Below, piece by piece: positions 1-6,149 of a stretch of DNA of 10,349 nucleotides. The DNA lies in assembly GCA_002316585.1 (NCBI GenBank), contig DCDU01000101.1, positions 1 to 10,349 of the forward strand, in the 5' to 3' direction. The stretch is from Firmicutes bacterium UBA1047 (GTDB lineage Bacteria; Bacillota; Clostridia; Tissierellales; Sedimentibacteraceae). The position numbers were made by a program, and so were the translations under genes. The notes under the pieces are model-generated. The model did no database searches. It saw only the letters and a list, made by a program, of their open reading frames with translations, and was not told where the DNA came from. Each line of letters starts with the position of its first letter. Within the stretch, counting starts at the first letter, position 1.

Positions 1-2
1 TT

Positions 3-734
3 AACAGTAAATATGCATTCATCCCCTATTTTATCAGCCTCTTTGTAGGTTATCCTTCCGTAGCAATGACAGTAAATACAATGGCTTCCTATAAAAGAGT
101 AGACAGCCGTGAAGCAAATTCATTGATTACATTCACCAATAACTGCAGCTTTCAGTTTATGGCAGGGGCAGTGGCTTTTTCTATGCTTGGTGACTTTAAT
201 TTATATAAATATATTGTTGTCCCCCATTTATTAAGCGCTGTTTTTATTGGGATAATTTTAAGGAAAAGTGATGTTTATTCAACTGTTGCAAACGAAAAAA
301 GACAAAAATACATATCATTTTATGATGCCTTTAATTCTTCAATTTACAAATCGGTTGCGTCCATATTGTCCATTGGCGGTGTAATAGTTATATTTTCTGT
401 ATTTTCCAACTTTTTTGATAATATTCTTATTTCGGCATCAGAATATTTTTCTTTAAGTACTCAATTAAGCGATATCATACATTCTGTTTCCGTAGGAGTT
501 TTAGAGATTGCCAACGGCTGCAGCGTTGCTGCCTCGTCCACTCTTCCCATGGATGTAAGACTGATAATAATTAATTTTCTCATAAGTTTCTCCGGAATAT
601 CCGTAATTTTTCAAACAGTGGCGGTTGCAAATGATTTTGATTTCAATATAGGCAATTATATTTTTTATAGAGTTATTCAGGGAATAATATCGGTTATAAT
701 ATGCATTGCAATGTTAATTTTACATAATTATTGA
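3..734 (+). CDS. ylbJ: YlbJ-family sporulation integral membrane protein, 3' part (5' end outside window)
   Basis: The reading frame is open from base 3 (Asn-Ser-Lys-Tyr-Ala-Phe), so the gene begins beyond the left edge; the ATG at 66 is internal. The visible ~243 residues are hydrophobic with several membrane segments. Features that recall YlbJ are a Gly-Tyr-Pro turn near the start, a block reading EANSLITFTNNCSFQF (YlbJ proteins have an EAxxLLxFxNxSGP-like stretch here), and a C-terminal segment LISFSGISVIFQT followed by a final helix. YlbJ is a Gate/nucleoside-recognition-type membrane protein of spore formers, made in the mother cell and needed for proper spore coat or cortex; its transported substrate is not established. 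The stop codon TGA overlaps the predicted -35 box of the next gene. Family assignment is from recalled motifs and is fairly good; the role in this organism is inferred. Confidence 0.75.
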   Translation, partial: NSKYAFIPYFISLFVGYPSVAMTVNTMASYKRVDSREANSLITFTNNCSFQFMAGAVAFSMLGDFNLYKYIVVPHLLSAVFIGIILRKSDVYSTVANEKRQKYISFYDAFNSSIYKSVASILSIGGVIVIFSVFSNFFDNILISASEYFSLSTQLSDIIHSVSVGVLEIANGCSVAASSTLPMDVRLIIINFLISFSGISVIFQTVAVANDFDFNIGNYIFYRVIQGIISVIICIAMLILHNY

Positions 735-759
735 AATATGTAAAATTACTATGTATAAT
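731..759 (+). promoter_or_regulatory. Predicted sigma-A promoter for rnz
   Basis: A -35 box TTGAAA (731-736), a 17-bp spacer and a consensus -10 box TATAAT (754-759) lie across the ylbJ stop codon. Transcription would start near 766, about 22 bases before the rnz ATG and just upstream of its ribosome binding site. This suggests rnz and yitT can be expressed independently of the sporulation gene ylbJ. Confidence 0.65.
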
Positions 760-787
760 GAAATTACTTCAGATAAAAGGTGATAAA

Positions 788-1696
788 ATGATAAACGTAA
801 CATTAATCGGTACAGGAGGGATGATTCCCCTGCCCGGCAGATATCTGGCATCCTGTCATATCGAATATAACGGAAGAGCAATACTTATAGACTGCGGCGA
901 AGGTACCCAAATTTCACTTCACAAGGGGAAATTAAGCTTAAATAAAATTGACACCATATTAATAACTCATTGCCATGCAGATCATGTTACAGGTCTTCCG
1001 GGTCTGCTGCTTACAATCGGAAATCACGGCAGAACTGAGCCTTTAAATATTATAGCTCCTAGGGGAAGCACCAAAATATTAAACTCACTGTTGGTTGTTT
1101 GCGGCTTTCTTCCTTATGAAGTCAGAATTGCCGAGCTTCATGACACAAAGCCCCAGGAATTTAATCAAATAGGCTTAAAAATAACGTCAATTCCGCTGAA
1201 GCATCATATAAACTGTTTAGGCTACAGCCTTGAACTTAATTTAAGACCTCATTTCCGGCCGGAAACAGCTAAAGAGCTGAATATCCCGGTAAAGCTGTGG
1301 AGGCTGCTTCACAATGGCGAAGATGTTGTTGTTGATAACAAAACTATTACTCCGAACATGGTTTTAGGAAATCCGAGAAGTCCCATTAAAATTTCTTATG
1401 TAACAGATACAAGACCTGTTAAATTAATTGATGAAATTGTAAAGAATTCTGACTTGTTCATTTGTGAAGGAATGTATGGTGATGATGAGCAGCTTTCAGG
1501 TGCTGTTGAAAAAATGCATATGATCTTTTCTGAAGCTGCAAAAATTGCATTAAATTCAAATGTAAAGGAATTATGGCTGACACATTTCAGTCCCTCCATG
1601 CCATCACCGGGAGATTATTTGGAAGCGGCAGCAAGTATCTTCCAAAACACTGTAATTGGCAGGGACTTAATGAGCAAGACATTAAAATCCAAATAA
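788..1696 (+). CDS. rnz: Ribonuclease Z (tRNA 3'-end endonuclease, metallo-beta-lactamase fold)
   Basis: RNase Z removes the 3' trailer of precursor tRNAs, chiefly those lacking an encoded CCA; it is a cytoplasmic zinc enzyme. The 302-residue product opens with a VTLIGTGG strand and a DCGEGTQ motif, then carries the metal motif H61-C-H63-A-D65-H66. The remaining ligands are visible as H139 (before GYSLEL), D207 (in TDTR), H244 (KMH) and H266 (LTHFS). The segment around 153-180 (RPHF, then LNIP, then LLHNGEDV) matches the RNase Z region between the third His and the Asp ligand. Length is normal (bacterial enzymes are ~300-310 aa). The start at ATG 788 is preferred because AAAGGTGA (776-783) sits four bases upstream; an in-frame TTG at 731 would add 19 unrelated residues and lie on the promoter. 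Small deviations are HCHADH for the common HLHGDH and TDTR for GDTR; all ligands remain. It is probably cotranscribed with yitT, 19 bases downstream. Confidence 0.9.
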   Translation: MINVTLIGTGGMIPLPGRYLASCHIEYNGRAILIDCGEGTQISLHKGKLSLNKIDTILITHCHADHVTGLPGLLLTIGNHGRTEPLNIIAPRGSTKILNSLLVVCGFLPYEVRIAELHDTKPQEFNQIGLKITSIPLKHHINCLGYSLELNLRPHFRPETAKELNIPVKLWRLLHNGEDVVVDNKTITPNMVLGNPRSPIKISYVTDTRPVKLIDEIVKNSDLFICEGMYGDDEQLSGAVEKMHMIFSEAAKIALNSNVKELWLTHFSPSMPSPGDYLEAAASIFQNTVIGRDLMSKTLKSK

Positions 1697-1715
1697 GTAC
1701 TCAGAAACAAAAGAG

Positions 1716-2570
1716 GTGATTAAAATAAGCAAACAGACATTAAAAGAATATCTTTTTATAGCAGTAGGGTCATTCTTCGTATCGGTAGGCGTGTACTATT
1801 TCATGGTTCCGGAAAATTTGGCTACAGGAGGAGTATCAGGGCTTTCAATTGTTTTAAGCAATTATTTAAATATACCTATTTCAATTATAAACTTTTCTTT
1901 GAATCTTATATTATTTATAATAGGATTTATTTTCTTAGGCAAGGAATTTGGAGGAAAAACAATTTTTTCGGTAATATTTATATCATTTTTTATGTATTTG
2001 ATGGAAGCATTCTTCCCTGTATCAGCACCTGTAACCGATGAAATATTATTGAACTTAATATGCGGCATAGTATTATCCGCCATAGGGCTTTCTATAGTAT
2101 TCAATCATAATGCTTCAACCGGCGGCACCGATATTATTGCTAAAATATTGAACAAATATTTCAATATGGATATGGGCAAGGGTTTAATGGCTGCCGATGT
2201 AATAGTAGTGGCATTCGCTTTCTTAACTTATGGTGTACAAACAGGTATAGTCGGAGCCTTCGGTTGGTTTTTGAACGGTGTTGTATTAAATTATTTTCTT
2301 GACGGTTTTTCCGTTAAAAATGAAGTTGTTATTATTTCTAAAAAGCATGATGAAATTAAAAAATACATTTTTGACAAATTAGACAGAGGCGTAACCTTGT
2401 ACAAGGCGGAAGGCGGTTACACAAATGAAGAAAAAGACATAGTGGTAACCATACTTGACAGAAAGGAATACTACATATTGAAAAAACAGCTTAAAATAAT
2501 AGACCCTGATGTGTTTGTAACGGTAAGAACAGTGCAGGAAGTTTATGGTTTTGGTTTCTCAAAATTTTAA
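1716..2570 (+). CDS. YitT family membrane protein (DUF161 membrane part plus C-terminal DUF2179)
   Basis: A ~281-284-residue protein of the YitT family, which is common in Firmicutes and of unknown biochemical function. The first ~200 residues form about five to six membrane helices, with family-typical stretches MVPENLATGGVSGL and NHNASTGGTDIIAKIL. The last ~75 residues (from about VVIISKKHDEI to VYGFGF) are a soluble DUF2179 domain, thought to be a cytoplasmic regulatory domain. The start is unusual. The Shine-Dalgarno AGAGGTGA (1712-1719) lies five bases before an in-frame ATA at 1725, exactly where an ATG is expected. The only canonical in-frame start is GTG 1716, which sits inside the Shine-Dalgarno itself. 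Starting at ATA gives SKQTLKEYLFIAVG after the initiator, the usual short lead-in to helix 1. The 5' boundary given is the GTG; the true start may be 1725. No downstream start preserves helix 1. It follows rnz by 19 bases and is followed by a strong terminator. Confidence 0.88.
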   Translation: MIKISKQTLKEYLFIAVGSFFVSVGVYYFMVPENLATGGVSGLSIVLSNYLNIPISIINFSLNLILFIIGFIFLGKEFGGKTIFSVIFISFFMYLMEAFFPVSAPVTDEILLNLICGIVLSAIGLSIVFNHNASTGGTDIIAKILNKYFNMDMGKGLMAADVIVVAFAFLTYGVQTGIVGAFGWFLNGVVLNYFLDGFSVKNEVVIISKKHDEIKKYIFDKLDRGVTLYKAEGGYTNEEKDIVVTILDRKEYYILKKQLKIIDPDVFVTVRTVQEVYGFGFSKF

Positions 2571-2594
2571 AGATTGAATAAAAGACGTATTCAT

Positions 2595-2628
2595 ACTCAA
2601 AAAGAGCGGATAACCGCTCTTTTTGAGT
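2595..2628. terminator. Bidirectional intrinsic terminator between convergent yitT and NSS transporter genes
   Basis: A perfect 15-bp stem (2595-2609 with 2614-2628) closes a four-base ATAA loop. The GC-rich top (GAGCGG/CCGCTC) is flanked in the stem by an A-run on one side and a T-run on the other, so both strands read as hairpin plus U-rich tract. It lies 24 bases after the yitT stop and 15 bases beyond the 3' end of the minus-strand transporter gene, so it can serve both. Confidence 0.92.
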
Positions 2629-2643
2629 GTTTGTATTATATTC

Positions 2644-4122
2644 TTAGAATATTCCTAATCCAAAGAAGTCATCTAACTGCCCAATCAATACGAAAGCCAT
2701 AGCAATCGGTACAATGAACTTGAAACATATATCCCAGAACTTAAAGGCTGCCATCTGAACGCCGGGAGATGATTCCACTTCTTCCTTAATAGCAATCGAT
2801 TTAAGTGACCAGCCTATAATTATTGCCATTAGCATCGCGCCAAGAGGCATAAATACTCCTTCCGAAATCATGTCATAGAAGTCCAGCCAGCAGTCAAATG
2901 CCATACGAACCTCTTTCATTCCGAATATGGTAGCAGGGATATCAATCGTAGCACCTCCCGCTACTCCGGCACCAAGTCCGTCCAAGCATACAGGAATACC
3001 TACAATGAAAATAATAATCCCAACAATTGTGGTAAGGTTCTTACGATTTGGACTCAATCCTTTTTCAACTCGTTTATCAATAAAGAATGCGGTACATACC
3101 TCTAAGAGAGAAATCGCAGAAGTAATCGCTGCTATGAATACAAGGAAGTAGAATATAAATCCGAACAAATTACCTATGAAGCCTCCCATACCAACGCTAA
3201 ACACCTGATGCAACGTTACAAATAACAGTCCGGGGCCTGCTCCGAAGCTAATGCCTTCAACTCCCTGATACATGAATGCACCAACCGCGGGCATTACAGC
3301 CAAACCTGCAAGTATTGCAAAAATTGTATCTGCTATAGGAATAATCAAAGCATTTTTCTCTAAATTCTCACTTTTGCTAAGATAAGAGCCGTATGTTATC
3401 ATGCAGCCCATTCCTAAAGACAGTGAGAAGAACATCTGTCCGGCTGCTGTTTTAAGAACCTTCATAAAGCCTACTTCCGAAAAAGCCGCAAAGTTAGGAG
3501 CAAACATAAATTGCAGACCTACAAAAGCACCTTCCAACGTAACACTTCGAATGATTACTATAAGAAGCATTCCAAACAATGCAGGCATAGCTACCTTTGT
3601 AAATTTTTCGATACCGCCGGAAACTCCACCCATTACGATGGCAATTGTAGTTGCCATGAAAAGACCGTGATACAGCAGACTAGCTCCGCTATTAGTAGTG
3701 AACGAGCCGAAGAATTCACCGCTTCCCATTCCGCCAAAACCGGCACCTGCGCTGAAAATTTCTAATATAAATCCTAACGAATAACGCAGTGTAAATCCGC
3801 CTAATACACTGTAAAAGGCTAAAATCAGGAAGCCTGAAAGAAAACCCAACCAGCCTACCCATGTGTACTTTTTACTTATTAATTTATAAGTTCCAACAAC
3901 TCCCAAACCATATTTACGACCTAAAGCAAGTTCTCCCAACATAGTTGCAAAGCCAACAAATATAACCATTGCCAAGTACAAAACTAAGAAAGCAAATCCT
4001 CCGTTCGCTCCCATCTTGTAGGGGAATCCCCAGATATTACCCAAGCCAACCGCCGAGCCGATGGCTGCCATTAAGAAACCAAAACTGCTGCCCCATTGAC
4101 CTCTGCTACTTTCTTTATTCAT
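2644..4122 (-). CDS. Sodium-dependent transporter, neurotransmitter:sodium symporter (NSS/SNF) family
   Basis: A 492-residue LeuT-fold membrane transporter that would import an amino acid or related amine with Na+. The unwound first helix reads SAVGLGNIWGFPY (residues 23-35) and supplies Na+-site residues equivalent to LeuT G20, A22, V23 and N27. The second unwound helix is visible as GQMFFSLSLGMGCMITYGSY (229-247). The Na2-site residues of helix 8 are present in FIAAITSAIS (A, T334, S335). A helix-3 Tyr occurs in AFYSVLGGF. Substrate cannot be predicted; bacterial members carry tryptophan, leucine, tyrosine and others. Oddly, the arginine of the common NIWRFPY motif (LeuT R30, extracellular gate) is Gly32 here, while the partner Asp appears kept (D417 in FYDMISEG). 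The start ATG is supported by GGAAGGTG about five bases upstream. The gene is monocistronic, with its own promoter and a long leader, and shares a terminator with yitT. Confidence 0.93.
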   Translation of the reverse strand: MNKESSRGQWGSSFGFLMAAIGSAVGLGNIWGFPYKMGANGGFAFLVLYLAMVIFVGFATMLGELALGRKYGLGVVGTYKLISKKYTWVGWLGFLSGFLILAFYSVLGGFTLRYSLGFILEIFSAGAGFGGMGSGEFFGSFTTNSGASLLYHGLFMATTIAIVMGGVSGGIEKFTKVAMPALFGMLLIVIIRSVTLEGAFVGLQFMFAPNFAAFSEVGFMKVLKTAAGQMFFSLSLGMGCMITYGSYLSKSENLEKNALIIPIADTIFAILAGLAVMPAVGAFMYQGVEGISFGAGPGLLFVTLHQVFSVGMGGFIGNLFGFIFYFLVFIAAITSAISLLEVCTAFFIDKRVEKGLSPNRKNLTTIVGIIIFIVGIPVCLDGLGAGVAGGATIDIPATIFGMKEVRMAFDCWLDFYDMISEGVFMPLGAMLMAIIIGWSLKSIAIKEEVESSPGVQMAAFKFWDICFKFIVPIAMAFVLIGQLDDFFGLGIF

Positions 4123-4314
4123 AATTACACCTTCCCTTCATTTTTATAAATAATAATACAGTGATAAAAATTATTCCGATAAGAATTTACAAAAAAGTTT
4201 AAACTATTTTAATATTCACCTCCTTTTAACTTTACAAACTCTATTCAAATGCCCCCTTTTTTAAAAAACTTTGCAAACGTATACACCTAAAAAAGCTTTG
4301 CAAATATTTTGGTT
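4123..4314 (-). promoter_or_regulatory. Long 5' leader of the NSS transporter with palindromic TTTGCAAA repeats and an orphan Shine-Dalgarno
   Basis: The predicted transcript has ~190 untranslated bases. Two identical self-complementary octamers TTTGCAAA lie at 4270-4277 and 4297-4304, each in a similar A-rich context, and a degenerate copy TTTACAAA lies at 4231-4238. They could be repressor half-sites just downstream of the transcription start, or could pair with each other in RNA across a 19-base loop. A near-perfect ribosome binding sequence AAAAGGAGGTGA (minus strand, 4216-4227) has no useful start codon after it; the real start, with a weaker site, is ~95 bases further on. I recognise no known riboswitch here. 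Between the promoter and the uraA terminator (4350-4448) I see only AT-rich sequence. Confidence 0.4.
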
Positions 4315-4320
4315 GAAATG

Positions 4321-4349
4321 ATTATACTATATGGGAATTCGTTTGTCCA
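4321..4349 (-). promoter_or_regulatory. Predicted sigma-A promoter for the NSS transporter
   Basis: On the minus strand a -35 box TGGACA (4344-4349), a 17-bp spacer and a consensus TATAAT -10 box (4321-4326) are present. Initiation is expected near 4314. It is the only good promoter seen in the ~400-base gap upstream of the transporter. Confidence 0.75.
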
Positions 4350-4448
4350 GAAAAAGTTTTGTTATAATTTAAACAATTCATATATATAACTTTATACTAT
4401 ATTATGGGTAATAATTCTATTTATGAATTTAGATTTTTAACTTTACAA

Positions 4449-4486
4449 TAAAAAAAAGATTCTTCAGAAAATATCTGAAAAATCTT
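4449..4486 (-). terminator. Intrinsic terminator of uraA
   Basis: Reading the minus strand, a 13-bp stem with one A/C mismatch (4474-4486 with 4456-4468) closes a five-base loop and runs into eight Ts. It starts 35 bases after the uraA stop codon and lies upstream of the next gene's promoter. Confidence 0.85.
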
Positions 4487-4520
4487 ATATGCTACAACCT
4501 CATATATCTGAGTTCTTCTT

Positions 4521-5870
4521 TTATTTTTCGCCTATAGAAAGCATAAGGTTGAGTATAATTCCGACTATCGCCGCTGTGGCTATAGCAGGTATTTGAACTC
4601 CGAACATGGGAATCATTCCCCCTTCAAATCCAAAGCTTCCTCCAAGTCCTACTATTAAAATTACGGCTATTACCGCTAAATTCTTGGAGCTGAACATGTC
4701 AACTTTTCTGTCTAACATAATTGTTATACCCTGTGCACCGATAACCCCGAATAAATAAATTGACAATCCTCCGATTACCGATGTAGGAATGGAATATATA
4801 ATGTTAATTAAAGGAGTAAAGCAGGAAATAATCATTGTCAATACTGCTGCAAGCATCAATACATATATGGAAAAGTTTTTTGATATTGCCATAGCGCTGA
4901 TATTTTCACCATAGTTTGTTCCTGCAGGTCCTCCTATAAATCCGGAAATAATGTCACCTATTCCGTCACCTATAAGATTTAGACCCAATTTATTTTCAAT
5001 ATCATATTTTTTGCTTACACCCTTCTTCCTTGCCAAATCATTTACATAAATATCTAATTGGTATACATGAGCTGTAGATTCAGGAATAGTAGCTATTGCA
5101 ATCGGCATGATTGCCACTATTGCCGTAACGGAAGGTTTAGGCAATGTGAATATTGGAAGGTTAAACACTCCGGCAGATTGAATGGTGTTAAATGATACAA
5201 AGGGAATTCCCGAAATTCTGCCTATTAGCAGCGCGGCTGCATATCCCGTCAAAAGACCGAACAAAATAGGAAGCTGGCTTAGCTTTCCTTTTAAATATAC
5301 CGAATATAAAATTGTTGACAATAAAGTTATTATTGCTATAACCCATGCCCAGCTGCTTGCAAAAGCATTGCCCTGTGCAGCCTCAGGAAAGGATGCGGCA
5401 TTTGTCATTGCATTAGCCGCCAAGGACAATCCGATAATTATGGCTATGCTTCCCGTAACGGTTGCAGGAAGAACTTTGTCGATTTTTTCTTTACCTGATT
5501 TATTAATTATAAAACCTGCAATTATGGAAATAAAACCCGACATTATGATACCGAATTGTGCTATTGATATTTTATCATTCAGAGAATATTGAGCGAATGC
5601 TTCGGCGCTCATGATAGATGCTATTGCTGCAATATATGAGAAGCTTGAACCGTAGTACAGGGGAATTTGCCTTCCTGTGATAAGTATAAATCCTAATGTT
5701 GCCAGGCCGCTTGCAAATATTGTAGTAGAAACATGAAAACCAGTAATAAGGGCAACTAAGACTGTTGCGGGAAACATTACCACAATTTGCTGTAGTGCAA
5801 ATAGAATAAGACCGATAAAGGGCGGACGCTCGTCCGGCAAATAACCAAAAACTTCATTTTTTGTTGACAT
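4521..5870 (-). CDS. uraA: Uracil permease, NCS2 (nucleobase:cation symporter-2) family
   Basis: A 449-residue polytopic permease of the UraA/PyrP type (family fold: 14 helices in two inverted repeats), importing uracil with a cation. The substrate-site residues known from E. coli UraA are recognisable. E264 and H268 in IPESTAH match UraA E241/H245. E322 in GGPAGTNYGEN matches E290; xanthine/urate permeases usually have Gln there. The C terminus IPAIATAAIVGIILNLML is typical of uracil permeases. The start ATG at 5868-5870 (MSTKNEVFGYLPDERPP) follows GGAGGT by four bases; a longer frame to 5939 would run back through the leader terminator and is rejected. Transcribed alone from its own promoter. 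A PyrR-type attenuator in the leader independently supports a pyrimidine substrate: high UMP should reduce expression. No pyr biosynthesis gene or pyrR is in the window. Confidence 0.92.
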   Translation of the reverse strand: MSTKNEVFGYLPDERPPFIGLILFALQQIVVMFPATVLVALITGFHVSTTIFASGLATLGFILITGRQIPLYYGSSFSYIAAIASIMSAEAFAQYSLNDKISIAQFGIIMSGFISIIAGFIINKSGKEKIDKVLPATVTGSIAIIIGLSLAANAMTNAASFPEAAQGNAFASSWAWVIAIITLLSTILYSVYLKGKLSQLPILFGLLTGYAAALLIGRISGIPFVSFNTIQSAGVFNLPIFTLPKPSVTAIVAIMPIAIATIPESTAHVYQLDIYVNDLARKKGVSKKYDIENKLGLNLIGDGIGDIISGFIGGPAGTNYGENISAMAISKNFSIYVLMLAAVLTMIISCFTPLINIIYSIPTSVIGGLSIYLFGVIGAQGITIMLDRKVDMFSSKNLAVIAVILIVGLGGSFGFEGGMIPMFGVQIPAIATAAIVGIILNLMLSIGEK

Positions 5871-5903
5871 ACATACCTCCATATAATAAGAACTTAGCAA
5901 ATT

Positions 5904-5930
5904 AAAAAATCCTCGACCGGCCGCCAAGGA
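5904..5930 (-). terminator. Leader terminator (attenuator) of uraA
   Basis: On the minus strand, bases 5930 to 5910 fold into an 8-bp stem (two G-U pairs) with a GGCCG loop, followed directly by six Ts. It ends about 34 bases before the uraA start codon, so it must be read through for expression. Its 5' half, CTTGGCGGC (5920-5928), is complementary to GCCGTCAAG (5964-5972) upstream: nine pairs including one G-U. That alternative pairing would destroy the terminator. Confidence 0.8.
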
Positions 5931-5960
5931 AATATGCACAAAAAAAATATACGGATATGC

Positions 5961-5995
5961 AATCTTGACGGCATCACGGTACCGTGTTAAAGATT
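5961..5995 (-). promoter_or_regulatory. PyrR-binding loop (anti-antiterminator) in the uraA leader
   Basis: The minus-strand RNA folds as a 6-bp lower stem AAUCUU/AAGAUU, an asymmetric internal loop (UAAC opposite C), and a 6-bp upper stem ACGGUA/UGCCGU capped by the hexaloop CCGUGA (5974-5979). This matches the established PyrR site architecture and its hexaloop consensus CNGNGA, with CUUUAA on the 5' side. Relative to the consensus ARUCCNGNGAGGYU the pair below the loop is A-U instead of C-G, a compensatory change. The 3' arm contains the antiterminator strand GCCGUCAAG, so PyrR-UMP binding would hold it back and let the terminator form. Confidence 0.8.
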
Positions 5996-6005
5996 ATTTT
6001 ATCCA

Positions 6006-6034
6006 ATTATAGCACGAACAATCAATCAGGTCAA
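6006..6034 (-). promoter_or_regulatory. Sigma-A promoter of uraA
   Basis: Minus strand: TTGACC (-35, 6029-6034), 17-bp spacer, TATAAT (-10, 6006-6011). Predicted start near 6000 places the PyrR hairpin at the very 5' end of the transcript, as expected for an attenuated leader. Confidence 0.85.
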
Positions 6035-6060
6035 CAGCAAAATTTGACAAATTTCAACAC

Positions 6061-6080
6061 CAATTTCAGCCAATTTCAGC
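6061..6080. repeat. Tandem 10-bp direct repeat upstream of the uraA promoter
   Basis: CAATTTCAGC occurs twice in perfect tandem, with a weaker third match (AATTTCAACAC) just before it at about 6050-6060. It lies about 60-80 bases upstream of the predicted uraA start. It could be a protein site or simple duplication; nothing shows which. Confidence 0.5.
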
Positions 6081-6093
6081 CCTCAGAATGAAC

Positions 6094-6135
6094 ATGACCG
6101 GGTCATAGCAATAACGAGGGCGGAGAACCCCCGTT
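6094..6135 (-). terminator. Possible terminator hairpins after the aldehyde dehydrogenase gene
   Basis: Minus strand after the stop codon at 6150: an 8-bp GC-rich stem (6128-6135 with 6113-6120, one G-U, 7-base loop), then a second palindromic stem ATGACC/GGTCAT (6094-6106). The following bases are not a good U-run (only GTTATT), so intrinsic termination would be weak; the placement between two transcription units is the main argument. Confidence 0.4.
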
Positions 6136-6149
6136 GGCTTTGAATAACT

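Noticed and set aside
3401..3765. Two overlapping plus-strand frames antisense to the NSS transporter
   Set aside because: Opposite the conserved LeuT-fold coding region, no homology or start signals; shadow frames.
5182..5592. 136-codon plus-strand frame antisense to uraA
   Set aside because: Mirror of a conserved membrane protein gene; hydrophobic composition is a by-product of the opposite strand. No independent support.
5871..5939. Upstream ATG extending uraA by 23 residues
   Set aside because: The extension is encoded by the leader terminator and its U-run, and a consensus ribosome binding site sits four bases before ATG 5868-5870.
5974..5985. 12-bp perfect palindrome CACGGTACCGTG read as a protein operator
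   Set aside because: It is better explained as part of the PyrR-binding hairpin, which uses a longer pairing and exposes the consensus hexaloop.
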